Below are positions 34,133 to 43,138 of a DNA stretch of 64,000 nt, piece after piece. The notes under the pieces were generated by a model. That model ran no database searches and was not told where the DNA came from. It saw nothing but the letters and a program-made list of their open reading frames with translations. Position 1 is the first letter of the stretch. Every line of letters starts with the position of its first letter. The translations under genes were made by a program, and so were the position numbers. The stretch is from Deltaproteobacteria bacterium (lineage in GTDB: Bacteria; Desulfobacterota; Syntrophia; Syntrophales; UBA5619): contig JAJFTY010000219.1 of assembly GCA_021372695.1 (NCBI GenBank), positions 1 to 64,000 of the forward strand, written 5' to 3'.

Positions 34133-35245
34133 TCATGAAGCCATGACTCTCTTCAACGCGGCCACGAAAGCCTCCATGATCTCCATCTGCGCCAACGTGA
34201 TCCGGATGTGATTGGGATAGCGGAACCCGGTCATGGGACGGATCATCATGCCCTCGTACATCAGCCTGCGGTAGGCGAGCGTATCGCTTCCCGGGAGTTT
34301 GATGATGATATAATTCCCCTCATTGGCTATCACGGGGAGGTTCATCCGGGAAAGCTCTTCCCGCAAAAACGTCTTGCTCTGCCCGACCAGATCGCGGGTT
34401 TTCTGAATATGGCCCGTATCGTCCCGGAGCGCCGCAAGGGCCGCCTCCTGGGCGAGGCTGTTTACGGAATAGACGACGCAGGTCCGTCTGATCATATCGA
34501 CGACGCCCAGGTCTCCGACGAGATAACCGATCCGGAGGGCGGCCAGGCCGTACATTTTGGAGAAGGTGCGGAAAACGACGAGGTTCGGGTAATCGGCCAG
34601 AAGCGATACACCGTCGGGGAAATCCTCCGCAGCGACGAATTCGCAATAAGCCTCGTCCAGGACGACGATGCATTCGATTCCGACAGCGTCCAGGAAATGC
34701 AGCAACGCCTCTTTGGTCCAGTAGGTACCAGTGGGATTGTTCGGATTGCATACGAAGACGATCTTCGTATTCCCGTCGACTCTCCGCAACATCTCCCGAT
34801 CGTCGAACCGCTCCGCCTTCAGGGGAACGATCCTGGCCTCGACGCCGGAGAAGGTGGCGACCCATTCATAGACGGCGAAGGTCTTGTCCGCCGTGATGAC
34901 GTTGTCCCCTTTTTCACAGAAAGCCTTGATCACGAACGTGATCACCTCGTTGGCGCCGTTGCCGACGATGATCTGATCGGGATCGATGCCGTTCATGGCG
35001 GCGATTTCCCGGCGCAGGTAGTAGGAGTCGCCGCTCGGATAGACGGCGCCCCTGGGCGGGGAAAATCGCCGGATCACCTCCTGGGCTCCCGGTGGCGGCC
35101 CCAGCGGATTTTCGTTGTTGTTCAGGCGGTAGAGCCGTTCGCAGCCGTAGAGCTTCATGAGCTCCGGATCGGGCTTGCTCGGCACATAGGGCTCGAATTC
35201 CCGGACATAGGCGGGAACGAGGATGTCAAGATTGGGCATCGTCAT
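34133..35245 (-). CDS. HisC-like PLP aminotransferase (fold type I)
   Basis: 370 residues related to histidinol-phosphate aminotransferase and phosphonate/threonine-phosphate relatives. The PLP lysine is in TFSKMYGLAALRIGYLVG. Other landmarks are NENPLGPPPGA, GNGANEVI, CNPNNPTGT, VLDEAYCEF and the C-terminal Arg region (NHIRITLA). It is not next to any his gene, and it overlaps the HATPase-acetyltransferase fusion by 20 bases and precedes an MFS gene. A role in making or modifying a small amino metabolite fits better than histidine synthesis. Confidence 0.88.
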   Translation of the reverse strand: MTMPNLDILVPAYVREFEPYVPSKPDPELMKLYGCERLYRLNNNENPLGPPPGAQEVIRRFSPPRGAVYPSGDSYYLRREIAAMNGIDPDQIIVGNGANEVITFVIKAFCEKGDNVITADKTFAVYEWVATFSGVEARIVPLKAERFDDREMLRRVDGNTKIVFVCNPNNPTGTYWTKEALLHFLDAVGIECIVVLDEAYCEFVAAEDFPDGVSLLADYPNLVVFRTFSKMYGLAALRIGYLVGDLGVVDMIRRTCVVYSVNSLAQEAALAALRDDTGHIQKTRDLVGQSKTFLREELSRMNLPVIANEGNYIIIKLPGSDTLAYRRLMYEGMMIRPMTGFRYPNHIRITLAQMEIMEAFVAALKRVMAS

Positions 35246-36545
35246 GGTGTTGGAATATCAAGAGATCGGATTGCCCGGCAAAGGGAAGGATGAATCCCGG
35301 CTGGAACCGATGGGCCATGAGTACGGAGACAAGCTCCACGTGCCAGGGCACACCCAGATCCAGTTCGAAATAGAGATTGATCAGCCCGTCATTCCTGAGG
35401 AAATGGAGGTGCCGTTCGACGTTGGCCGAGAAATCTTCACCCGGCCAGAGGGGGCGGAGCGTGACTTCATGGCGTTCACGATGGACTTCCGCGGAAAAGA
35501 GCGAGGAGCCCGATCGTGTCTCGCCCATATCCCGGATCGCCCTGATCTCCCTCGCCAGGGCGAGACGGCCGTATTCCCGGCGCAGATAACCGTCAATCTC
35601 CGTGCAGGACCAGACCTCGCCGCCGGGATCCTCGTGCAGATGGCGGTAAAATGAAAACTCGCTCACCGGCGCCCGCTCTTTTTCATAGTGGAGAAGGGAG
35701 CCAAGCATCTCGAAATGGTTGCGGAGACAATCTGAAAGACCCGAGAGACTCAGCAGACCCAATGCCCTGGTGCGGGCGATCCGGGCGATGCAGGCATCCA
35801 GGAGCGTTTCGCAGATCGTCTTCTCCTCTCCTTCATCGAAGGCATAGGGACCAAAGCACTGGACGATCTTTTCGGTGCGATAATGGAAAAGGATGCCGCC
35901 CAGGATCTCCTTTTGGGGGTTCAGTGCGACAATGGCGTCATATTCGCCCCCGGCAACCATGTCGACCACCTTCCCGGGGTAGGTCAAGAACGCAGGACCG
36001 AGCGGCGCGGCGGAGGATTGTCCGGCCAGAACGGCGAAACGTTTCAGCCTCTCCCCGTCCGGGGTCTCCAGGGATAGCTTCCCGGCCGATTGCGGAGGAG
36101 GGAGGGCTTCCCGAAAGGCCGGGTAAAGCTTCTCCTTGGTCACGGCCAGACAGATCCGGTTGCCCTTCTCCGCGACGATATCGAGCCGGTCTACGGACCG
36201 GGAAGCGATCATCAGACCCATCGCGTCCAGATCGGCATCGCGGTCATGGGCGATGGTCGATGCGATATTGAGGCCGCTCAGATTCAGCTCCGAGGCGGAA
36301 AAGCGGAAAAGGACGCGAACGTAAAAGATCCCGCCGTAACATTGCACCTCCAGAGCCTTGCCCGGGCAGACGGCATTGCAGAGGTGGAGATAGATCTCCT
36401 CAACGGCCAGGCAGAGCGGGAGATACTCCTCCTTCTTCAGGCCGAAGACGATCGCCGACGACTCGACGAACTGCATGACGACGCGCAGATAGGCGGGCCG
36501 GGCGCTGATCCCCAGAGTTAATAATCGCTTCCTCTCATCATCCAT
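35226..36545 (-). CDS. RsbW-like HATPase fused to acetyltransferase-like domains
   Basis: 439 residues. Residues 10-150 are an anti-sigma-type HATPase (LCLAVEEIYLHLCNAV N-box, then DAMGLMIASRSVDRLDIVAEKGN). The rest looks like two GNAT-type folds (AFLTYPGKVVDMVAGGEYDA with FGPYAFDEGEEKTI, then EVTLRPLWPGEDF through the C-terminus). The last 80 residues resemble the C-terminus of the protein at 40727 in pattern and order (FELDLGVPWHVELVSVLMAH here, VNLAHPWTGETVESLRRMGY there). The fusion of a kinase-like switch domain to acyltransferase domains is unusual. It heads the operon with the HisC-like and MFS genes. Function unknown. Confidence 0.78.
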   Translation of the reverse strand: MDDERKRLLTLGISARPAYLRVVMQFVESSAIVFGLKKEEYLPLCLAVEEIYLHLCNAVCPGKALEVQCYGGIFYVRVLFRFSASELNLSGLNIASTIAHDRDADLDAMGLMIASRSVDRLDIVAEKGNRICLAVTKEKLYPAFREALPPPQSAGKLSLETPDGERLKRFAVLAGQSSAAPLGPAFLTYPGKVVDMVAGGEYDAIVALNPQKEILGGILFHYRTEKIVQCFGPYAFDEGEEKTICETLLDACIARIARTRALGLLSLSGLSDCLRNHFEMLGSLLHYEKERAPVSEFSFYRHLHEDPGGEVWSCTEIDGYLRREYGRLALAREIRAIRDMGETRSGSSLFSAEVHRERHEVTLRPLWPGEDFSANVERHLHFLRNDGLINLYFELDLGVPWHVELVSVLMAHRFQPGFILPFAGQSDLLIFQHHDDAQS

Positions 36546-37055
36546 GGTGCCGTTGCCCCTGCAGCCCTTTCATTTTTGGACGCGAGTATAGGGCAAAGCG
36601 GCCGCCAAATCAATGACGTAAATATCTGTCCGGCCGAAGGAGGAATGGGTGGTGACTCAGTTTCAATCGCAAAGACCAGCCTCGACTTGCGCTCAGAAAC
36701 ATTTTTCGACCCTGCAACGTCTCGCGCAGCTGCACCGGCAAAATTAGCTGCGCTTCGCTCCGCTGATTCTTCGAATTCCGCGCCTGACGTCGCTCGGACA
36801 ATTGCCGTTGCGGCCGCTGCGCTTCGCCGGCAGAGGTACCCCGAAAAATCTTTAAATCGCGCTACGCGAGGCCTCTCTGCAATCAGAACGAGTCACTACC
36901 GAGGAATGGCTGTTCTTGCCAGACAAATGGCGGCTGTGTTATAAAGCGGACGCCTTTGGACACCTGTCACAGACAGGACAATCCCGACTCGTCATCATCC
37001 TTGCCGCCCCGATGAGCCGCAATGGGACCCGCGACGGGGACCCGAGGAAGAATAG
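36546..37055. other. intergenic region with a divergent control region
   Basis: 510 bases between the divergent HATPase fusion and molybdenum hydroxylase genes. It holds the plus-strand promoter at 36916-36945. The part from about 36640 to 36940 is less GC-rich than its surroundings and contains a 122-codon open frame without a good ribosome site that I do not accept as a gene. No RNA gene is seen. Confidence 0.5.
36916..36945 (+). promoter_or_regulatory. sigma70-type promoter for the molybdenum hydroxylase operon
   Basis: TTGCCA (36916-36921), 18-base spacer, TATAAA (36940-36945), about 110 bases before the large-subunit start. Five of six consensus bases in each hexamer. Confidence 0.6.
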
Positions 37056-39365
37056 ATGCTGAAACCGTATGTGCCGGCGATCGGCCAAGCGACTCTCCGG
37101 GCTGACGCTGAAACCAAGGTGACCGGCGCGGAAAAATATGCGGCGGATGAGTACGGCGAGGGCATCCTCTGGGCAGGCGTCAGAAGGGCAGGGATTCCCC
37201 ATGGGCGCATTCGCGGCGTGAATACGGAGGAGGCCAGGCGTCTGCCCGGCGTCGTCGCCGTCCTCACCGGAAAGGACGTCCCCGGCACCAATCGTCAGGG
37301 AATCGTACACAAGGATCAGCCCGTCCTGGCCGATCTCAAGGTCAGACATTGCGGCGATGCCGTCGCCCTGGTTCTGGCCGAGGATCGGGACACCCTGCAA
37401 AAAGCCCTTTCCCTGATCGGATGCGATTTCGAGCCGCTGCCCGGCGTTTTCGGGGTGGACGACGCCCTGAAGCCCGATGTCGCACGCATCCACGAGGAAC
37501 ATCCGACCGGCAATATCCTTCTCGCGGCGACGATCCAATCCGGAGAATGCTTCGAAGCCCTGCCGGGTTGCGATGTCATTATCGAAGAAACCTTCGAAGT
37601 GCCCGCCCAGGCCCACGCCTTCCTCGAAACCGAAAACGGCGTCGCCTGGCAGGCTGCCGACGGAACGATCGTCATGTCGGTTTCCACACAGGCGCCGTTC
37701 CGGGACCGGTGGGAGATCAGCCACGCCCTCGGTATCCCCATGGACCGTCTCAGAATCATCGCTCCCTATCTCGGCGGGGCCTTCGGCGGCAAGGATGGCG
37801 CCACGGTTCAATGCCTACTGGCCCTCGCGGCGATGCACGCCGGGGGCAGACGGGTGAAGATGTGGTGGAACCGGGAGGAGAATTTCATCGCCGGCTACAA
37901 ACGCCACGCCGGCCGCATGCACTACCGGCTCGGGGCCACAGCGGACGGGACGCTCCAGGCTCTGCACTGCCGCATATACTATGACACCGGCGCCTATGCC
38001 CATCTGGGTGGGGAAGTCCTGGCCCTGGGCATGGAGCACGCGGGCGGTCCCTATCGCATCCCCCATACCCTGATCGAGGGGTGGTGCGTCTACTCCAACA
38101 ATCCCGTTGCGGGCGCCATGCGGAGCTTCGGCGTCGTCCAGGTCAGCTTTGCCTTCGAACGGATGATGGATCTGCTTGCCGCAAGGCTGGGCGCGGATCC
38201 CCTCGAACTGCGGATGAAAAATGCCCTCGTGCGCGGGGACCGGAACACTTCCGGGGTGGCGATGACGCAATCCACGGGGATCTCAGCCTGCCTCGATCAG
38301 ATCAAAGGACATCCCCTGTGGCAAAAGCGGGCGGCATGGAAATCTTCCGCCCCACCCTTCAAGAAGCGGGGGGTGGGCGTCGCCGCCGTGTGGAATGCCA
38401 TGGGATACGGCCGGGGACTGCCCGATGCGGCTGTCGCCAAAGTGGAGCTGACGCCCGATGGCCGGATCTGCATATACAACGGCGTCTCCGACATGGGGCA
38501 GGGAAATGCCACGGCCTTTCTCCAGATCGCCGGCGAAATCCTCTGCCAGGAAAACACCGCCATGCTGCTGGTCCAGCCGGATACCGACAGAACGCTTCCC
38601 TCCGGCTCCGCTTCGGCGAGCCGCACGACCTACACCTACGGCAATGCCCTCATCGGCGCCTGCGAAGAGCTGAGCCGGCGCCTGATCGGCAGGGCGGCCA
38701 TGATCCTCCTTGCGGACACGACCGACGCGCTGGAGCTCCTGCCGGGGAGGGTGAAGCACCGGAGTTCGGGAAGGGAGTTGTCGCTGAAGCAGATCGCGGC
38801 CATGATGCGCGGCGAGGAGAGGATCTGCATCCATCAATTCTTCATGCCCGTCGTGCGGGACGTTCCCGACACGGGCAAGGAGTTCAGGCTAGGTTTTCCC
38901 CATCTGCTCTTCTCTTTTGCCGCCCACCTCGCCTGCGTGGAGGTGGACGAATTGACGGGCGCAATCGAGATCAAGGAGTATCTGGCGGCAACCGAGGCGG
39001 GTCGGGTCGTCAATCCTCACACCTTCGAGCAGCAGGTTCAGGGAGCCATCGCCCAGGGGGTCGGTTACGCGCTCTGCGAAGAGCTCCTCCTGAAGGAGGG
39101 GCGCATCCTGAATCCCAATTTTGATACCTACCTCATTCCGACCGCCTGCGATCTCCCGGAGATGAGTTCGGTGGCGGTGGAGATCGATGAGCCCACAGGA
39201 CCTTACGGCATGAAGGGGGTCGGCGAGGTGGGGACCAACGGGCCGCTTCCCGCCATCGCCAATGCCGTAGGCGATGCCTGCGGGATACGTCCGGTCCGCT
39301 CACCGCTCACCGCCGCCTACATCCTCGCCTGCATCGGGCGGAGGGAATCGCGGGCCAGGGAGTAA
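37056..39365 (+). CDS. xanthine dehydrogenase family molybdopterin-binding (large) subunit
   Basis: 769 residues, the Mo-pterin subunit of a xanthine dehydrogenase/CO dehydrogenase family hydroxylase. Landmarks are QAHAFLETENGVAW, YLGGAFGGKDGATVQ (pterin binding), MRSFGVVQVSFAFERMMD, VYNGVSDMGQGNATAF-like region at about 470-490, and the C-terminal GMKGVGEVGTNGPLPAIANA with the active-site Glu (GVGE). The CoxL-specific loop of aerobic CO dehydrogenase is not seen. Substrate is unknown; purines, N-heterocycles and aldehydes are possible. First of a large-small-medium gene run. Confidence 0.9.
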   Translation: MLKPYVPAIGQATLRADAETKVTGAEKYAADEYGEGILWAGVRRAGIPHGRIRGVNTEEARRLPGVVAVLTGKDVPGTNRQGIVHKDQPVLADLKVRHCGDAVALVLAEDRDTLQKALSLIGCDFEPLPGVFGVDDALKPDVARIHEEHPTGNILLAATIQSGECFEALPGCDVIIEETFEVPAQAHAFLETENGVAWQAADGTIVMSVSTQAPFRDRWEISHALGIPMDRLRIIAPYLGGAFGGKDGATVQCLLALAAMHAGGRRVKMWWNREENFIAGYKRHAGRMHYRLGATADGTLQALHCRIYYDTGAYAHLGGEVLALGMEHAGGPYRIPHTLIEGWCVYSNNPVAGAMRSFGVVQVSFAFERMMDLLAARLGADPLELRMKNALVRGDRNTSGVAMTQSTGISACLDQIKGHPLWQKRAAWKSSAPPFKKRGVGVAAVWNAMGYGRGLPDAAVAKVELTPDGRICIYNGVSDMGQGNATAFLQIAGEILCQENTAMLLVQPDTDRTLPSGSASASRTTYTYGNALIGACEELSRRLIGRAAMILLADTTDALELLPGRVKHRSSGRELSLKQIAAMMRGEERICIHQFFMPVVRDVPDTGKEFRLGFPHLLFSFAAHLACVEVDELTGAIEIKEYLAATEAGRVVNPHTFEQQVQGAIAQGVGYALCEELLLKEGRILNPNFDTYLIPTACDLPEMSSVAVEIDEPTGPYGMKGVGEVGTNGPLPAIANAVGDACGIRPVRSPLTAAYILACIGRRESRARE

Positions 39366-39370
39366 CGGTC

Positions 39371-39841
39371 ATGAAGATCCATTTCACGCTGAACGGGAAA
39401 AGGGTGGAAATCGACGCGGCGCCGGACCGCCGCGTGGTGGATCTCCTGCGGGAAGATCTCGGCTTGACGGGAACCAAAGAGGGCTGCGGGATCGGAGAAT
39501 GTGGCGCCTGCACGATCCTGGTCGGCGACGAGCCGCGGCTCTCCTGCCTGATGCTCGCGGCTCAGCTCGAAGAGCTGGAGGTGACCACGATCGAAGGGCT
39601 CAGCGCGGGCGCGCTGCCGAACCGGCTCCAGGAGGCCTTCATCTGCTGCGGCGCCGTTCAGTGCGGCTTCTGCACCCCAGGGATGGTAATGGCGGCAACA
39701 GCCCTGCTCCGGAAGAGTCCCCATCCGGGCCGCGACGAAATCCGGCAGGCGCTCTCCGGTAATCTCTGCCGGTGCACGGGATATCAGAAGATCGTCGATG
39801 CGGTGGAATCGGCCGCTTGGACGGAAGGGAAGGCCCAATGA
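39371..39841 (+). CDS. xanthine dehydrogenase family 2Fe-2S (small) subunit
   Basis: 156 residues with two [2Fe-2S] clusters. The plant-type N-terminal cluster uses Cys39, Cys44, Cys47 and Cys59 (GCGIGECGACTILV), and the C-terminal cluster uses Cys98, Cys101, Cys133 and Cys135 (QCGFCTPGM, LCRCTGYQK). Complete and normal length. It starts 5 bases after the large subunit stop and overlaps the FAD subunit by four bases. Confidence 0.96.
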   Translation: MKIHFTLNGKRVEIDAAPDRRVVDLLREDLGLTGTKEGCGIGECGACTILVGDEPRLSCLMLAAQLEELEVTTIEGLSAGALPNRLQEAFICCGAVQCGFCTPGMVMAATALLRKSPHPGRDEIRQALSGNLCRCTGYQKIVDAVESAAWTEGKAQ

Positions 39842-40713
39842 GGCCCGTCGACCTTCCCGGCACGTTGGAAGAGCTCTGGCGCCTTCTTGCGGATCGACCA
39901 CGGTCTTCGCTCTACGCCGGCGGCACGGACCTCCTGCCGGAGATCCGCTCCGGGAAGACCGACCCGCCAGCGCTGATCTGCCTGGAAAGGATTCCGGAGC
40001 TTCGGGGGGTGACGGAGACGCCTGCGGCCGTGCGCCTGGGGGCCTGCACCACCCACGCTCACCTGCTGGCGAATCCCGTCATTCGGAAAGAGTTTCCCGT
40101 GCTGGTCCAGGCGCTGAAGACGCTCGGCTCCCCGCTCATCCGGCAAATGGGGACCATCGGCGGCAACATCTGCACGGCTTCACCCGCCGGCGACACCCTG
40201 CCGCCGCTCTATGTCCTGAAAGCGGAGGTCGAGCTTCGCACCCACGATGACCGCCGCACGCTGCCCATCGCGGAATTCATCACCGGACCGCGGCGCACGC
40301 AGCTCCGGCCCGGCGAAATCGTGGCCGCCGTCTTCTTGAACAAATCGCCGTGCCACAACCTCCACCACTTCGAAAAGGTCGGGCTGCGAAAATCCCTGGC
40401 CTGCAGCGTCGCCAGTCTGGCGGCGGTGCTGAACCTATCCGAGGCGGGAATCGTCGAAGCCGCACAACTGGCTTGGGGAAGCCTCGGCCCCACCGTTGTC
40501 ACTTCCGTCGCGGCCGAGGCGGAGCTGATCGGCCGGCCGCTCTCCATTGCTGCTCTCGAGAGGGCTGCCGATGCGGTCCGGAAGGCGATTTCCCCCATCG
40601 ACGATATCCGCGCCGATGCGGCCTATCGAAGGGCCGTGGCGGGCAATCTGCTGCTCAGGCTGGCCCACGCCTGCGGACAGAGCCAGGGGCGGGCCGATCA
40701 TACGACAAAATAG
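39838..40713 (+). CDS. xanthine dehydrogenase family FAD-binding (medium) subunit
   Basis: 291 residues from the ATG at 39838 (ATGA overlap with the small subunit). FAD motifs are YAGGTDLLPEIRSG and TIGGNICTASPAGDTLPPLY, followed by the C-terminal CO_deh_flav_C region (FEKVGLRKSLACSVASLAA). It transfers electrons from the iron-sulfur clusters to an acceptor. With the two preceding genes it makes a full L-S-M enzyme. Confidence 0.95.
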   Translation: MRPVDLPGTLEELWRLLADRPRSSLYAGGTDLLPEIRSGKTDPPALICLERIPELRGVTETPAAVRLGACTTHAHLLANPVIRKEFPVLVQALKTLGSPLIRQMGTIGGNICTASPAGDTLPPLYVLKAEVELRTHDDRRTLPIAEFITGPRRTQLRPGEIVAAVFLNKSPCHNLHHFEKVGLRKSLACSVASLAAVLNLSEAGIVEAAQLAWGSLGPTVVTSVAAEAELIGRPLSIAALERAADAVRKAISPIDDIRADAAYRRAVAGNLLLRLAHACGQSQGRADHTTK

Positions 40714-40726
40714 GGGGTGTTTTCAC

Positions 40727-41758
40727 ATGGAAACCGATCAGGATCGAGAGACGATGCCCTTGGAAGAGTTTTCCGTGGGCGATTTCCGCAGGGAGGATGC
40801 CCCCGGGCTCGTTCGCCTGTTTCACGCCGTCTATGGAAGCGGGTATCCCATCGCTCATTTCTACGATCCGGCGGCCCTCACCGCGGCCAACGAGGAGGGA
40901 AGATGCTACTCCATCGTCGCACGCACCACCTCCGGCAGGATCGTCGGCGCCTGGCACCTCAGCCGGACGGCGCCCTATGCGTCCCTCTATGAGGCAGGGG
41001 CCGGCCTGGTGCTGAAGGAGTACCGCAACAGAGGCATCAACAACCAGCTTTCCGCCTACATCAGCAGCGAGTTCGTTTTTCGCAAGCCGAACATCGAGGA
41101 GATTTTCGGCGAGCCCGTCTGCAACCACATCGCCACACAAAAGTCGGTGGTTTCGGAGAGGTATGTCGTGACGGCGCTGGAGGTCGCGCTGATGCCCGCG
41201 GAAACGTACAGCAAGGAGAAGAGCGCCACAGGCCGCGTCGCCACGCTCATGGCGTTCCGCTGCTATCGGCCCAAACCGCACCGTATCTACCTTCCGGCAT
41301 GTTATGCGGAGGAGTTGAGATCGATCTATGCGCGCCTGGATGACGGACGAGAGCTGACGATCTCCGCTGGCAAGACACCGGGCGACCGGAAGACCCGGGC
41401 GGAGATGACCGTTTTCGATTTCGCGCGCGTCGCCCGCATCGCCATTCATGAAGCGGGTCACGATTTCGAACCCTGCCTGGCGGAGCTGGAGCGGAAAGCG
41501 CGGGAGCAGAGGGTCGTTGTATTCCAGGTTTGGGTGAATCTCGCCCATCCCTGGACAGGGGAAACGGTGGAATCCCTGCGGCGGATGGGTTATTTCCTCG
41601 GAGGCGCCTTACCGCGCTGGTTCGACGACGACGGCATGCTGATGCAGAAACTTCTCTGCCCGCCCGATTTCGATTTCATCCACCTCTACACGGAAGAATC
41701 CAAGGATCTTCTGGAGACGGTCAAAAGGGAGTGGCAGCGGGCAGAAACGAGGCGCTGA
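40727..41758 (+). CDS. GNAT-type acetyltransferase with extra C-terminal domain
   Basis: 343 residues from the ATG at 40727, 13 bases after the FAD subunit. Residues 15-150 look like a GNAT fold (FRREDAPGLVRLFHAVYGSG, then AGLVLKEYRNRGINNQLSAY for acetyl-CoA binding). The C-terminal half has a second domain ending in GDRKTRAEMTVFDFARVARI and HDFEPCLAELERKAREQRVV, with a tail similar to that of the HATPase fusion at 35226. Unknown substrate. It may belong to the same system as that fusion, which lies divergently 4 kb away. Confidence 0.78.
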   Translation: METDQDRETMPLEEFSVGDFRREDAPGLVRLFHAVYGSGYPIAHFYDPAALTAANEEGRCYSIVARTTSGRIVGAWHLSRTAPYASLYEAGAGLVLKEYRNRGINNQLSAYISSEFVFRKPNIEEIFGEPVCNHIATQKSVVSERYVVTALEVALMPAETYSKEKSATGRVATLMAFRCYRPKPHRIYLPACYAEELRSIYARLDDGRELTISAGKTPGDRKTRAEMTVFDFARVARIAIHEAGHDFEPCLAELERKAREQRVVVFQVWVNLAHPWTGETVESLRRMGYFLGGALPRWFDDDGMLMQKLLCPPDFDFIHLYTEESKDLLETVKREWQRAETRR

Positions 41759-41860
41759 ACCGGCGAGGGAGGTCCGGTGGCACCCGAGAGAACGGTTTTC
41801 ATGCCGCGCCTCTTCCCGGAAACGCCCGCCACGCATGTCAGCGCCGGGGTTGCCGGCGCC

Positions 41861-43138
41861 TCAGTGGCTCATGAAGAGCCTCGGCAAATAGGTGCTCAGC
41901 CAGGGCACGTAGGTCACGATCGCCAAGGCCGCCAGGGAGACGAAGAACGGTGCCCAGACCGCCCGTCCGAGGCGGTCAAGGGACATGCCCGTCACGCCGC
42001 AGACCGCGAAGAGCACCGCCCCCACCGGCGGCGTGATCAGACCCAGGACGAGGTTGAGGCAGATGACGATCCCCATGTGAACCGGATCGATTCCCAGGTG
42101 GGCCGCCAGGGGCGCCAGGACCGGGGTCACGATGACGAGGGCCGGGGCCGTCTCCATCGGAATCCCGATGAGAAGCAAAAGGAGGTTCACGAACAGGAGA
42201 ACCAGCCACGGGGACGTGGTCAACGTGGAGATCCAGTCGATCATCAGCTGCGGGATCTGATCCACGGCAACGATCCAGGCGAAAGGCTCCGACATGGAGA
42301 TGAGCATCATCACCATCCCCGATTCCAATCCAGCCTTCAGGAAGACACCCGGGAGATTCTTGAGGGTGAGCCTCCGATAGAGGAACATCCCGACGAAGAA
42401 CGAATAGACACAAGCGACACCCGCCGCCTCGGTGGGGGTAAACATGCCGGAGAGGATGCCGCCCAGGATCAGAACGGGCATGAACAGGGCGGGAACCGCC
42501 TTGAAGGTCGCGACGGCGATCTCCTTTATGGGAGCCCGGGCGTCGCGGGGATAGTCGCGCTTCACGGCCACACAATACATGTAGACCATCAACCCCGCGC
42601 CCAGCAACAGGCCGGGCAGAACCCCCCCGAGAAAAAGGCCGCCGATCGAGACGTTGGCCGTGACGCCATAGATGATGAACGGGATGGAGGGCGGGATGAT
42701 GGGTCCCATGCACGAGGCCGTACAGGTCAGGGCGCCGGCCACGTCGTCGTCATACCCCGCTTTGATCATGGCGGGAATCATCACCACGCCGATGGCGACG
42801 GCCGTGGCGACCGCGGCCCCGGAGATCGCCGCGAAGATCGCGCAAGCCAGGATCGTCGCATGGCCCAGCCCACCCCGGATGTGGCCCAGAAGCAGGCGGG
42901 CGAAGCGGACGAGGTCCTGGGTGATTCCCCCTTCGTTCATGAGGTTTCCGGCCAGCATGAAGAGCGGTATGGCCAGAAGCGGAAAAGTTGCCAAGCCCCC
43001 GAAAACCGTCTGGACCAGCGTCGTGATGGGCATGTTTTCGGTGAACAGGGCGTAGACCAGGGAACAGCCCCCCAGGGCAACGATGATCGGCGCCGAAACA
43101 CACAGAAGCACGATAAAACTGACGATGAAGACGATCAT
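41861..43138 (-). CDS. dctM: TRAP transporter large permease (DctM)
   Basis: 425 residues with about twelve membrane segments, the DctM subunit of a tripartite ATP-independent periplasmic transporter that uses the sodium or proton gradient. Family stretches: LAIPLFMLAGNLMNEGGIT, GPIIPPSIPFIIYGVTANVS, GIPMETAPALVIVTPVLAPL and LVLGLITPPVGAVLFAVCG. It overlaps the small permease by four bases and sits directly downstream of it. Confidence 0.95.
   Translation of the reverse strand: MIVFIVSFIVLLCVSAPIIVALGGCSLVYALFTENMPITTLVQTVFGGLATFPLLAIPLFMLAGNLMNEGGITQDLVRFARLLLGHIRGGLGHATILACAIFAAISGAAVATAVAIGVVMIPAMIKAGYDDDVAGALTCTASCMGPIIPPSIPFIIYGVTANVSIGGLFLGGVLPGLLLGAGLMVYMYCVAVKRDYPRDARAPIKEIAVATFKAVPALFMPVLILGGILSGMFTPTEAAGVACVYSFFVGMFLYRRLTLKNLPGVFLKAGLESGMVMMLISMSEPFAWIVAVDQIPQLMIDWISTLTTSPWLVLLFVNLLLLLIGIPMETAPALVIVTPVLAPLAAHLGIDPVHMGIVICLNLVLGLITPPVGAVLFAVCGVTGMSLDRLGRAVWAPFFVSLAALAIVTYVPWLSTYLPRLFMSH

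Noticed and set aside
36576..36944. Open frame of 122 codons upstream of the molybdenum hydroxylase genes
   Set aside because: No ribosome site, no family resemblance, and it runs across the likely promoter.
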